In this document: piece by piece, positions 25,718-33,160 of the stretch
How the letters are laid out: every line of letters starts with the position of its first letter
Numbering within the stretch: the first letter of the stretch is position 1
NCBI RefSeq assembly: GCF_042654245.1
Contig: NZ_JBHSGI010000002.1
Location: 62,001 to 126,000 of the forward strand
Source: Seohaeicola_A nanhaiensis
GTDB lineage: Bacteria; Pseudomonadota; Alphaproteobacteria; Rhodobacterales; Rhodobacteraceae
Direction: 5' to 3'
Length of the DNA stretch: 64,000 bases
Translations under genes and position numbers: made by a program
The notes under the pieces: generated by a model
Databases searched by the model: none
Told to the model about the DNA's origin: nothing
Seen by the model: only the letters and a program-made list of their open reading frames with translations

Positions 25718-26800
25718 TTACGGCGAGAGGCTGCGCAGATAGGCGATGACTGCAGCGATATCCTCATCCTTCTTCAGGCCGGCGAAGGACATCTTGGTCC
25801 CCTTGATGAAATCGCGCGGCTTGCTCAGGAACTGAGTGAGCGCCGCCTCGTCCCAGATCAACCCATCCTCTGCCGCTTTTTTCAGCGGATTGGAGTAGCG
25901 GAAGCCGTCGATCGCGCCGGCCGGGTGGCCGACGATGCCGTTCAGGGCCGGCCCGACCTTGTTCTGCGCGCCCTCGCCCACCTGATGGCAGGCCGAGCAT
26001 TTCTTGAACACGGTCTCGCCCTTGGCGATCAGTGCGGCGTCGGGCACAGCGGACGGAGACTCGGCCGCCGGGCTGGCAGCCTCGGCCGCGGCGGGCACCG
26101 CCTCGGCGGCCGGCGCATTGCGCGGGTTGGTGGCCTTGATCATCTCCTGCACCTTGCGGGCCTTGGTCTCTTCCGGGGTCACGTCCAGAACCATTGCCTT
26201 CATGGTGATCTCGACGCTTTCCTTGCAGTTGGTCATGCAGGGTTCGCCGGACCACTTCGGATATTCCGTCTCGGGGCGGTTATCGACGATAAAGCCGTCC
26301 TTGTTGGGCAGCTCGATGTCCAGCAGGTTCTCGTTCGACAGAACGAAGTCGTCTTCGACCAGATCGTTGGAATAGAGGATATAGGCGACCACCGCGTAGA
26401 CTTCGTCGGTGGTAAGCGTCTGGGCGTTGCCGAACGGCATGGACCGGTTGACGTAATCCCAGGTCGTCGTGAGGTGCGGCCAGTAGGAGCCGACGGTCTT
26501 CAGCGGATCCTTGCGGTTCAGGGTCCCCTGCCCGCCGGCGAGTTTCGGCCAGTTGTCGACGCCCTCGGCGAAGTCGCCGTGACAGATCGCGCAGTAGTCG
26601 CCGAACAGCGCCTCGCCGTCCTCGACCGAGCCCGACCCGACCGGCAAACCGGCGCCGGCGGGGTTCACGTCGTGGTTCCAGGCGGCGATCTCATCGTCTG
26701 TCGCGGGGCGCCCAAGACCCAGCTTTTCAGCCTGCGCCGGGAGGGTGAAAATCAGCGTCCCAGCTAGGACGCCTGCCAAGCCATTAAGATACTTCGACAT
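25718..26800 (-). CDS. soxD: SoxD, diheme c-type cytochrome subunit of sulfane dehydrogenase (360 aa)
   Basis: SoxD passes electrons from the molybdenum subunit SoxC during oxidation of the sulfane sulfur on SoxY. The signal peptide is MSKYLNGLAGVLAGTLIFTLPAQA. The first heme domain has CAICHGDFAEG and a distal Met region NRSMPFGNAQTL. After an Ala/Pro-rich linker, the C-terminal domain has CSACHQVGEGAQNKVGP and the distal Met near GTKMSFAGLKK. I chose the ATG at 26800, which overlaps the soxC stop by 17 nt; the longer frame lies wholly inside soxC. It is the last sox gene: the soxE and soxF genes that follow in Paracoccus are not here. Confidence 0.95.
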   Translation of the reverse strand: MSKYLNGLAGVLAGTLIFTLPAQAEKLGLGRPATDDEIAAWNHDVNPAGAGLPVGSGSVEDGEALFGDYCAICHGDFAEGVDNWPKLAGGQGTLNRKDPLKTVGSYWPHLTTTWDYVNRSMPFGNAQTLTTDEVYAVVAYILYSNDLVEDDFVLSNENLLDIELPNKDGFIVDNRPETEYPKWSGEPCMTNCKESVEITMKAMVLDVTPEETKARKVQEMIKATNPRNAPAAEAVPAAAEAASPAAESPSAVPDAALIAKGETVFKKCSACHQVGEGAQNKVGPALNGIVGHPAGAIDGFRYSNPLKKAAEDGLIWDEAALTQFLSKPRDFIKGTKMSFAGLKKDEDIAAVIAYLRSLSP

Positions 26801-28049
26801 TTTCGACCTGACCTTGTTCTTGCACCCACCAGGTCTGGATGCAGTTGTTGTGATAGATCGAGTTTTCGCCCCGTACCTCGCGCAGTTGCGCCTTGGTGGG
26901 CTGAACATAACCCGTCTCGTCCATCGCGCGGGCCTGAAGCAGCATCTCCTGGCCATCCCAGATGGTGTCGAGATAGAAGCGCGTCAGCGCCATGCGCTCG
27001 CCGGGCTTGGCCAGCCGGGCGGGTTCCCAGTTCTTGCCGCCGTCCTTGCTGACATCCACGCGGGTGATCGCGCCCCGTCCCGACCAGGCCAGGCCGGTGA
27101 TGACCATCGGCCCCGGGCCGTGCTGGATCGGCGCCTGCGGGCTGGGCGAAGTGATGATCGACTTGGCGTCCATCACCCATGTCCACTTGCGCGAGGTGCC
27201 GTCATCCAGCGTATCGGTGTATTTCGACGTCTCCTCGCGGCTTTCCACCGGTGCGTCCGTGACCTCGATCCGGCGCAGCCATTTGACCCAGAGGTTGCCC
27301 TCCCAGCCGGGCACCACGAGACGCACGGGATAGCCGTGTTCCTTGCGCAGCGCCTCGCCATTGGCCTTGAACGCGACCAGAACGTCGTCCAGCGCCTTGT
27401 CCATCGGGATCGAGCGCCCGTTGGACGAGGCATCGGCCCCCTCGACATAGATCCACTTGGCGGCAGTGTCGTAGCCGGCTTCCTCGAGCAGGGTCTTCAG
27501 CGGCACGCCGCTGTATTCCATGTTGTGAATCATGCCGTGGGTGAACTGCGCGCCGTTCAGCTGTGCGCCCGCCCATTCCATGCCGGTATTTGCGGCGCAT
27601 TCGAGGAAATAGACGTGATTGACCCGCGGGAAGCGTTCAAGGTCGGCATAGGTGAAGACCAGCGGCGTCTCGACCAGCCCGTTGATCATCAGACGATAAT
27701 CGTCCTTGGCCAGCTCGATCGCGCCCGAATGGTGCCGCTCGAACGCGCAGCCCTGCGGGGTGATCGTGCCATCCAGCGCATGGATCGGCGTGAAATTGAC
27801 CGAGCTGATCGAATCGGCGGTAAGCCAAGGGACGTTGCGGCGGATCACATCCGTCTCATATTTGATCGGCAGCCCGTAGGGCGTGGCATCGACGCCATCG
27901 CCGAGACCGCGGGCCCAAGACTGAACCTCGGTGATCAGCGGATCGCCTGCCGCGCGGGCCGTTCCGGCAACGGCAAGCCCCGCCCCGGCAACCGCTGCGC
28001 CGGACAGGAACTGTCGGCGCGACGGGGTCGTCTTGGATCCCTTGCTCAT
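26784..28049 (-). CDS. soxC: SoxC, molybdenum cofactor subunit of sulfane dehydrogenase (421 aa)
   Basis: SoxC is a sulfite-oxidase-family molybdoenzyme. The N-terminus carries a twin-arginine signal, SRRQFLSGAAVAGAGLAVAG, as expected for a cofactor-loaded periplasmic enzyme. The cofactor-ligand Cys is in HVYFLECAANTGMEWAG. The Mo-co dimerisation domain follows, with WSGRGAITRVDVSKDGGKNWEPA. The ATG at 28049 has GGAAGGAAAC before it. soxD overlaps its end. Directly upstream there is a sulfide-type operator and the terminator of the soxXYZA unit, so soxCD seems to have its own promoter. In other genomes soxB lies exactly here. Confidence 0.96.
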   Translation of the reverse strand: MSKGSKTTPSRRQFLSGAAVAGAGLAVAGTARAAGDPLITEVQSWARGLGDGVDATPYGLPIKYETDVIRRNVPWLTADSISSVNFTPIHALDGTITPQGCAFERHHSGAIELAKDDYRLMINGLVETPLVFTYADLERFPRVNHVYFLECAANTGMEWAGAQLNGAQFTHGMIHNMEYSGVPLKTLLEEAGYDTAAKWIYVEGADASSNGRSIPMDKALDDVLVAFKANGEALRKEHGYPVRLVVPGWEGNLWVKWLRRIEVTDAPVESREETSKYTDTLDDGTSRKWTWVMDAKSIITSPSPQAPIQHGPGPMVITGLAWSGRGAITRVDVSKDGGKNWEPARLAKPGERMALTRFYLDTIWDGQEMLLQARAMDETGYVQPTKAQLREVRGENSIYHNNCIQTWWVQEQGQVENVEVS

Positions 28050-28108
28050 GGTTTCCTTCCTTATGCTCTTGCGGGCCGATGCCCGCCGCAAAGACCGTTC
28101 AATTCGCT

Positions 28109-28128
28109 ACACATTCGCATGTGTGAAT
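28109..28128 (-). promoter_or_regulatory. SoxR/SqrR-type operator upstream of soxC
   Basis: ATTC (28113-28116), eight bases, GAAT (28125-28128) is an exact match to the ATTC-N8-GAAT motif described for the sulfide-responsive repressor SqrR of Rhodobacter capsulatus. A second inverted repeat, ACACAT-N4-ATGTGT (28109-28124), overlaps it. It lies 64 nt upstream of the soxC start in an AT-rich gap, so soxCD transcription is probably repressed here by the SoxR encoded at 32801. Confidence 0.65.
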
Positions 28129-28140
28129 TGATATTAGACG

Positions 28141-28170
28141 AAAAATCCCGCGCCCTGGCTGGGCGCGGGA
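28141..28170 (-). terminator. Intrinsic terminator after soxA
   Basis: On the minus strand a 10-bp stem, TCCCGCGCCC / GGGCGCGGGA, with a 5-nt loop is followed by TTTTT. It begins 8 nt past the soxA stop and separates soxXYZA from soxCD. Confidence 0.88.
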
Positions 28171-28177
28171 TCGTGGT

Positions 28178-29041
28178 TCAGTTGCGGACCGACGGGCCTT
28201 CGACCGACAGACCGTTGCCCCGGCTGGCGACATAGAGTTCCAGCGCGACGAATTCCGGCCCGCCCGGTTTGAACGGTACGGCGCGGGTGTCGCGGATGCA
28301 GCCCTTGAAGCGGTCGTGCACGGTGTTCAGCTTGGTGTTCTTCAGGCGATAGGCTGGGAAGCCGTTGATCTGGCCCTGGCTCAGGTGGTCGGCACGGATC
28401 ATGTTGCCATAGTTGTTCTCGTGGCAATTCGCGCAGCTGAGTTCGAGTTGACCATAGCGGGTATAATAGATTTCCTTGCCCTTTTCCCAGGTCGACTGGG
28501 CCGGGCCGTCCACCGCCACGTCGACCGGCATCCCGCGCGATTGCAGGGCAATCAGCGCTTCCATCTGCGCCATCTCGCCGCCCTCGTATTTCCAGGGCTT
28601 GGCACCCATGCGGTTCTCGCGGCAATCGTTGACCTGCGCCGCGATGGTGCGCACTTCGCCCGCGGCCTCGTTCCACTTGGGATAGACCGCGCGGACACCC
28701 TTCATGCTCTCGGCCGGATCGTTGTGGCAGGACGCGCAGGACTTGCCCTCGGTACCGTCAACGGCGTTCCAGACCTCCTGGGCCTTGTCGACGAAGACCA
28801 TTCCGGGGTTGTCGAAGTCGTCCATCTGGAGCGCCTGTGTCTCTTCCGAACGGAAAACCCAGCCCGAGATCACCTCGCTCAGAGCGCCGTCCAGATGCTC
28901 CGGAGCCGGGGCGTGGGTGGAGATTTCGATATCGCCGTTGATCACCAGCTTGGCGTCCTCGTCGGCCAGCACCGGCAGCGCGAGGCCGACAGAGACCAAT
29001 GCCGCACCGATAAGGGTCGTTGCCCTGTGCAGTCTTGTCAT
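28178..29041 (-). CDS. soxA: SoxA, diheme c-type cytochrome subunit of SoxAX (287 aa)
   Basis: SoxAX oxidatively couples thiosulfate to the SoxY swinging-arm cysteine. The signal peptide is MTRLHRATTLIGAALVSVGLALPVLA. There are two heme motifs, GKSCASCHNDP and LSCANCHENNYG, so this is the diheme form known from Rhodovulum and Paracoccus. The active-site cysteine that becomes a persulfide heme ligand is in FKGCIRDTRAVPF. Length fits the diheme class. It is the last gene of soxXYZA and is followed by an intrinsic terminator rather than by soxB. Confidence 0.96.
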   Translation of the reverse strand: MTRLHRATTLIGAALVSVGLALPVLADEDAKLVINGDIEISTHAPAPEHLDGALSEVISGWVFRSEETQALQMDDFDNPGMVFVDKAQEVWNAVDGTEGKSCASCHNDPAESMKGVRAVYPKWNEAAGEVRTIAAQVNDCRENRMGAKPWKYEGGEMAQMEALIALQSRGMPVDVAVDGPAQSTWEKGKEIYYTRYGQLELSCANCHENNYGNMIRADHLSQGQINGFPAYRLKNTKLNTVHDRFKGCIRDTRAVPFKPGGPEFVALELYVASRGNGLSVEGPSVRN

Positions 29042-29068
29042 ATTGTGGTTCCTCCCTCTGAGCCTGGC

Positions 29069-29398
29069 TCAGCCAATTGAGATGGCTTGCTTGTCCTCGT
29101 AGACCGACCCATCGTCGTCATACCAGGTGAAGGCGAACTCGCCTGCCTCGGGCACGGTGGCCTCGAACTGGAAATAGGGGTTGGTCGAAATCGCCGGCTC
29201 CATCGTCACGTCGATGACGCTCTGCCCGTTGAAGGTGCAGGTAAAGCGGTTGATGATCGAGCGCGGAATGACGTTGCCGTCCTTGTCCTTGCGCTGACCG
29301 CTTTCCATCTCGTGGCTGATGAGCGTCTTGATGGTGACGGCCTCGCCAGCGGCGGCGGTTTTCGGAACCTTGACCCGGGGTTTGACACCAGATGCCAT
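29069..29398 (-). CDS. soxZ: SoxZ, sulfur-carrier complex subunit (109 aa)
   Basis: SoxZ pairs with SoxY to hold the growing sulfur intermediate. The small beta-sandwich protein has no signal peptide of its own, as usual, because it is exported together with SoxY. Typical segments are VTIKTLISHEMESGQRKDKDG, NRFTCTFNGQSVIDV, then AISTNPYFQFEATVPEAGEF and TWYDDDG. It lies 23 nt after soxY and 27 nt before soxA in the same operon. Confidence 0.96.
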   Translation of the reverse strand: MASGVKPRVKVPKTAAAGEAVTIKTLISHEMESGQRKDKDGNVIPRSIINRFTCTFNGQSVIDVTMEPAISTNPYFQFEATVPEAGEFAFTWYDDDGSVYEDKQAISIG

Positions 29399-29421
29399 GT
29401 CTTTGATCTCCTTTTGAGAAC

Positions 29422-29844
29422 TCAGCCGCCGCAGCCGCCGATGGTAACCTTCACCGTGGCCGAAGCCTTGGCGAAACTGCCATCCGCCAGCTTGGCGATG
29501 GCGACGAGATCCTGCGTCTTGGCAAGACGGATCCGGGTCGAAGCGGCCTGCGATGCGGCCAGCGGGCCGAAGTTGAAGGTGGCGACCGGCGGCGTCGGGT
29601 TGCCGGTGGCCAGCACCAGGATCGCGCTGGCGCCGGGGGCCGAGACGTCGATCGGAACGGTGTTGCCGTTCTCGGCGATCTCGGGCGCGGTCAGGGTGAC
29701 GCCGGCATCGGCCAGCGCGGCCCCGCCGGTGAATTCGGCAATCAGCTCGTCCGCCGTGGCGGCCTGGGCCGCGCGGAACGGCAGAACGCTCAGCGCCGCG
29801 GCCCCGAGGCCGAGGGCGAGCGTTTCGCGTCGTGTGAACTCCAT
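29422..29844 (-). CDS. soxY: SoxY, sulfur-carrier protein with C-terminal swinging arm (140 aa)
   Basis: SoxY carries the pathway intermediates covalently on a cysteine in a flexible C-terminal tail. The tail is present and intact: VTIGGCGG at the end of the protein. The N-terminus is a twin-arginine signal, FTRRETLALGLGAAALSVL, ending near RAAQA. In the complete pathway SoxAX loads thiosulfate, SoxB removes sulfate, and SoxCD oxidises the remaining sulfane. Here the SoxB step has no gene nearby. soxX is 44 nt upstream and soxZ 23 nt downstream. Confidence 0.97.
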   Translation of the reverse strand: MEFTRRETLALGLGAAALSVLPFRAAQAATADELIAEFTGGAALADAGVTLTAPEIAENGNTVPIDVSAPGASAILVLATGNPTPPVATFNFGPLAASQAASTRIRLAKTQDLVAIAKLADGSFAKASATVKVTIGGCGG

Positions 29845-29888
29845 ATCGGTTTACTCCTTGGCAAGCATATGCGGCCCGGGGGCGCGCG

Positions 29889-30365
29889 TTAGTCCTTGAG
29901 GGTCATCAGATAGGCGACCACGTCCTCGACCTGCTGCGCGGTCAGGAGCGGTTCGAGCGGGCCTGCGGGCTCCTTGCCGGTGAAGCCGTCACCGGGGCGG
30001 ATGAACCCGTCTGTCTTGTAGAACGAGGGCATCATCGAGCCCTCGAAGGTCATCTTCGCGTTGCTGACGATGCCGCGCAGTTCGGCTTCGCTCCAGCGGC
30101 TGCCCACGCCGTCGAGCGCGGGGCCGATGTTGCCCGGGAACGCCAGGTTGGGCAGGGCGGAGATCTGGTGGCAGGCAACACAGTTGCCGCCCTTCTTGTC
30201 GATGATGTCAGGCGCGTTGGCCGGATCGCCGGGCACGCCGGTCAGCGACATCGCGACGGCGCCATCCTCGAATTTGACGTCTGCCGGGGCGACCGTGCCC
30301 TCGGCAAGCGCCGCGCCGATTCCGAGCGCGGAGAGCGCGACGGTGGTGATCATCAGTTTTTTCAT
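29889..30365 (-). CDS. soxX: SoxX, monoheme c-type cytochrome subunit of SoxAX (158 aa)
   Basis: SoxX accepts the electrons released when SoxA joins thiosulfate to SoxY. It has a signal peptide, MKKLMITTVALSALGIGAALA, the heme motif NCVACHQISALPN, and a distal Met in the region KMTFEGSMMPSFY. The ATG is preceded by GGGAGGGACC. It is the first gene of the soxXYZA transcription unit; an exact ATTC-N8-GAAT operator lies about 90 nt upstream, in the gap after soxW. Confidence 0.95.
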   Translation of the reverse strand: MKKLMITTVALSALGIGAALAEGTVAPADVKFEDGAVAMSLTGVPGDPANAPDIIDKKGGNCVACHQISALPNLAFPGNIGPALDGVGSRWSEAELRGIVSNAKMTFEGSMMPSFYKTDGFIRPGDGFTGKEPAGPLEPLLTAQQVEDVVAYLMTLKD

Positions 30366-30453
30366 GGTCCCTCCCTCGGAGTGGCGCGCCGCACGCGGCC
30401 CGGCCTCCTCTGTCTTGCCAAACTAGGTCAGCCGGCCCTGCTTACGCAACAAC

Positions 30454-30473
30454 AAATTCATGAGTTTGAATTT
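30454..30473 (-). promoter_or_regulatory. SoxR/SqrR-type operator upstream of soxX
   Basis: AAATTC (30454-30459), eight bases, GAATTT (30468-30473): an extended, exact copy of ATTC-N8-GAAT. It sits in the 128-nt gap between soxW and soxX, the same place where SoxR is known to bind in Paracoccus pantotrophus. It probably controls soxXYZA. Confidence 0.7.
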
Positions 30474-30493
30474 TTACTTGTGACCCGCACGGA

Positions 30494-31078
30494 TCAGTCG
30501 GTCTTGCCGTTGTTGCGTTCCTGGATTCTCCGGGCGTGGTAACGCTGAAAATCCTCACCATCCTCAAGCAGATAGCGTTTCTCGTTGACCCATGTGAACA
30601 TGTCGAGGGTCGTTCCCGGACCAAAGGCGCCCGGCATGACGGCGACCGCGGCCTGCGGTGCGGTAACGCCTTCCGGCACCTCTTCGGGCAGGAAGAGAAT
30701 CGTTGGCGTGAACAGGATGTTCCAGCGCCGCGCGATCTGTTTCTCGCTCAGCACCGTGCCGTCGAAATCGGTGACTTCGGTGTCGCCATGCAGGTTGAGC
30801 TGGACCACGAAGTAGTTGTCGCGGATGTAGCTGTCGATCTCGGGACGGGGAAACACCTCTTCGTGCATCTGTGTGCAGTAGATGCAGCCGCGCTGTTCGA
30901 AGAGCAGCACCAGGCGCTTGCCCTCGGAATTGGCCTCGGCCAGGTCCTCGCGCAGATCCTTGAAGGTGTCGCGCATCCAGTCGGACTTGTGCAGCCCGTC
31001 GTCGCCCATGCCCACCTCCGTCGCCGCCACCGGCGCCGCCAGACCCAGGGCGAAGAGCCCTGCCAGAAAATGCTTCAT
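30494..31078 (-). CDS. soxW: SoxW, periplasmic thioredoxin-like protein (194 aa)
   Basis: The signal peptide MKHFLAGLFALGLAAPVAA is followed by a thioredoxin fold with the redox motif LFEQRGCIYCTQMHEEVF. SoxW is kept reduced by the membrane protein SoxV and helps keep the SoxY cysteine usable. The C-terminus is basic. It lies 23 nt downstream of soxV on the same strand, the standard soxVW pair. A second protein with the nearly identical GCIYC active site is encoded by soxS across the divergent promoter. Confidence 0.94.
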   Translation of the reverse strand: MKHFLAGLFALGLAAPVAATEVGMGDDGLHKSDWMRDTFKDLREDLAEANSEGKRLVLLFEQRGCIYCTQMHEEVFPRPEIDSYIRDNYFVVQLNLHGDTEVTDFDGTVLSEKQIARRWNILFTPTILFLPEEVPEGVTAPQAAVAVMPGAFGPGTTLDMFTWVNEKRYLLEDGEDFQRYHARRIQERNNGKTD

Positions 31079-31101
31079 GTCGTTCCCCTCCTTCGAACGG
31101 G

Positions 31102-31839
31102 TTATCCCACGGACTGGAAGCCCGGAAACCAGTCTATCATGAATTGCGCGATCCAGTTCACGCCCCCCGTCACGATGAGGAGAGCGAAGACGATCAGCAT
31201 GACGCCCATGCCCTTTTCGACCCAGGCAAAGGCGGCGCGGTGGCGCTGCACCCAGGCCAGGAATGGCTTAGCAAAGAAGGCCGCAACGATGAAGGGCGCG
31301 GTCATGCCGACGCCGTAGACGAAAAGCAGCAATGCGCCGCGCCAGATATCGCCAAGGCCCGACGCGATCATCAGGATCGAGGCCAGCGCCGGGCCAACGC
31401 AGGGCGTCCAGCCGAAACCGAACGCCAGGCCCATGAGATAGGCGCCGAAGAAGGTGGTCGCGGGCGCCGTCGATTCCATGCGCGCCTGACGGTAGAGCAG
31501 CGGCACCTGGATCACGCCCAGAAAATGCAGCCCGAATACCACGAGGATCGCGGCGGCGACCCAGGACAGAGGTTCGAGATATTGGCCGAACAGGCTGCCC
31601 AGCGCAGTAGCGCCCATGCCCAGCCCCATGAAGATCGTCGTCACGCCCAACGCAAAGGCCACGGCCGAGGCGATCAGCCGGCGCTGCGCGCCCGGCGCGA
31701 TGGCGCCGTCACTGCGCAGTTCGGCCATGCTGAGCCCGCCCATGTAGGACAGGTAGAAGGGCACCATCGGAAGGATGCAGGGGGTGAAGAAGCTGAGCAC
31801 TCCGGCCAGCAGCGCACCCATCAGGGTGATATCGAGCAT
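31102..31839 (-). CDS. soxV: SoxV, CcdA-family thiol-disulfide transmembrane carrier (245 aa)
   Basis: SoxV is a six-helix DsbD/CcdA-like protein that carries reducing equivalents from cytoplasmic thioredoxin to periplasmic SoxW. The conserved cysteines lie in the first and fourth helices: LSFFTPCILPMVPFYLSYMGG and FGFGWTPCVGPALASILM. The protein starts MLDITLMGALLAGVLS. It is the first gene of soxVW, divergent from soxS across a 97-nt gap that contains a near-match to the sulfide operator. Confidence 0.95.
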   Translation of the reverse strand: MLDITLMGALLAGVLSFFTPCILPMVPFYLSYMGGLSMAELRSDGAIAPGAQRRLIASAVAFALGVTTIFMGLGMGATALGSLFGQYLEPLSWVAAAILVVFGLHFLGVIQVPLLYRQARMESTAPATTFFGAYLMGLAFGFGWTPCVGPALASILMIASGLGDIWRGALLLFVYGVGMTAPFIVAAFFAKPFLAWVQRHRAAFAWVEKGMGVMLIVFALLIVTGGVNWIAQFMIDWFPGFQSVG

Positions 31840-31877
31840 CAGGCCGCCTCCCCCGCGGGCTGCCCTGCCGGGCAGCT

Positions 31878-31905
31878 TGATCTATTCACATATTCAAATT
31901 ATGTT
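31878..31905. promoter_or_regulatory. Predicted soxS promoter and imperfect SoxR operator between soxV and soxS
   Basis: On the plus strand TTGATC (31878-31883) and TATGTT (31900-31905) are spaced 16 nt, the same spacing and similar boxes as at the persulfide dioxygenase promoter. Between them ATTC (31884-31887), eight bases, AAAT (31896-31899) differs at one base from ATTC-N8-GAAT. The site would serve both soxS and, on the other strand, soxVW. The sox V-S gap is a known SoxR target in Paracoccus. Confidence 0.5.
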
Positions 31906-31936
31906 GTGGAAGACGGAAAGGTCAACGGGTCGCCTG

Positions 31937-32305
31937 ATGAACCGAATGAAAATCGTGCTCGCCGCGTTCGCCCTGGTGCTGAGCGCTCTTTCGGCCCGTG
32001 CCGTCGAGCTTGTCATGGTCGAACAGGCCGGCTGCATCTACTGCGCCCGATGGGACGCCGAAATCGCGCCGGCCTATCCGAATACCGCCGAGGGCCGCTT
32101 CGCGCCGCTGCGCCGGGTCGACTTGCGCGCGATCCCCCCAGAACTCGAAACCGCGCGCAGGGTGCTGTTCACGCCGACCTTCCTGCTGGTTGAAGACAAC
32201 AGGGAACTGGCCCGTCTTGAAGGCTACCCGGGCGATCAATTCTTCTGGCCGTTGCTGGACGAACTGTTGCGCAGCCATTCGGATTATAAGGGAGAGGGTT
32301 CATGA
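31937..32305 (+). CDS. soxS: SoxS, periplasmic thioredoxin-like protein (122 aa)
   Basis: SoxS is a periplasmic thiol-disulfide protein that in Paracoccus is needed for full activation of the sulfur-oxidising enzymes. It has a short signal, MNRMKIVLAAFALVLSALSARA, and the active site EQAGCIYCARWDAEIAP, then TPTFLLVEDNRELARLEGYPG. I chose the ATG at 31937; ATG 31946 is an alternative, and the longer open frame runs into soxV. It overlaps the GlcG-like gene by 4 nt and leads the plus-strand arm soxS-glcG-soxR-soxT. Confidence 0.9.
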   Translation: MNRMKIVLAAFALVLSALSARAVELVMVEQAGCIYCARWDAEIAPAYPNTAEGRFAPLRRVDLRAIPPELETARRVLFTPTFLLVEDNRELARLEGYPGDQFFWPLLDELLRSHSDYKGEGS

Positions 32306-32790
32306 AGGCATTCACGCTGGCTCTGGCGATGACCGCCGGAACTGCCGCGGCGCAGGACGCGCTGGTCGATTTCCAGGTGCTGACGCCGGAACTGGCCCTG
32401 CGCGCCGCAGTTGCGGCGATGGAAACCTGCCGCGACCAAGGCTATCAGGTCGGCGTGACGGTGGTCGATCGTTCCGGCCTCCCGCAGGCCTTCGTGCGGG
32501 ACCGTTTTGCTGGCCTGCATGTCTACGAAACCTCGCGCCGCAAGGCCTGGACCGCGGTCAGTTTCCGCACCGCGACCAGCGATCTGGCGGCCAGCACCGA
32601 AGCCGGGCAGATATCGTCGGGCATCCGCCTGCTAAGCGAGGCTCTGCCGCTTGGCGGCGGGCTGATGATCAACGAAGGCGGCGGCGGCATGGTGGGCGGC
32701 ATCGGCGTCTCGGGCGCGCCCGGACCCGAGCTTGACGAAATCTGCGCGGAGGCCGGCATTGCGGCCATCGCGGACGACATCGCCTTCTGA
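32302..32790 (+). CDS. GlcG/HbpS-family periplasmic protein inside the sox cluster (162 aa)
   Basis: It starts at an ATGA overlap with soxS and has a signal peptide, MKAFTLALAMTAGTAAA. The mature protein matches the GlcG/HbpS fold: LRAAVAAMETCRDQGYQVGVTVVDRSG, RKAWTAVSFRTATSDLA, and GGGLMINEGGGGMVGGIGVSGAP near the end. HbpS relatives bind heme and some sense redox stress. Because the cluster needs several periplasmic c-type cytochromes and thiol carriers, a heme- or sulfur-handling role would fit, but this is inference. It is not part of the classical sox set. Confidence 0.85.
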   Translation: MKAFTLALAMTAGTAAAQDALVDFQVLTPELALRAAVAAMETCRDQGYQVGVTVVDRSGLPQAFVRDRFAGLHVYETSRRKAWTAVSFRTATSDLAASTEAGQISSGIRLLSEALPLGGGLMINEGGGGMVGGIGVSGAPGPELDEICAEAGIAAIADDIAF

Positions 32791-32800
32791 AGGAGCGCGT

Positions 32801-33136
32801 ATGGCCCTGCCCCGGTTCACCCCAGACACCTCCGAGGAAGAGCTTGACCGCATGGTCGACAATGCGACCACGGCGTCGAACTTTCTCAAGGCGATCAGCC
32901 ACGAAGGTCGGCTGATGATCCTGTGCCATCTGGTGACGGGCGAGAAGTCGGTGACCGAGCTGGAAGAGCTGCTGGCCGCCCGGCAGGCGGCGGTGTCGCA
33001 GCAATTGTCGCGCCTGCGGCTCGAGGGACTGGTGATTCCGCGCCGCGACGGCAAGGCGATCTATTACCGTTTGGCTGATGACCGGCCGCGGCGTATTCTG
33101 GAAGTGGTCTACGAGCTGTTCTGCAGCGAGGACTGA
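32801..33136 (+). CDS. soxR: SoxR, ArsR-family sulfide/persulfide-responsive repressor (111 aa)
   Basis: This winged-helix ArsR-family protein has the DNA-recognition helix ELLAARQAAVSQQLSRLRLEG and wing RRDGKAIYYRLAD. Two cysteines, in LMILCHLV and YELFCSED, match the pair that in BigR/SqrR/SoxR forms a disulfide or polysulfide bridge and releases the DNA. The ATG at 32801 follows AGGAG. It probably represses the sox units through the ATTC-N8-GAAT sites found before soxX and soxC and between soxS and soxV. It could also act at the persulfide dioxygenase operon, which has no regulator of its own nearby. Confidence 0.92.
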   Translation: MALPRFTPDTSEEELDRMVDNATTASNFLKAISHEGRLMILCHLVTGEKSVTELEELLAARQAAVSQQLSRLRLEGLVIPRRDGKAIYYRLADDRPRRILEVVYELFCSED

Positions 33137-33160
33137 CGGGGTTTCGGGGAGGGAACGCCG

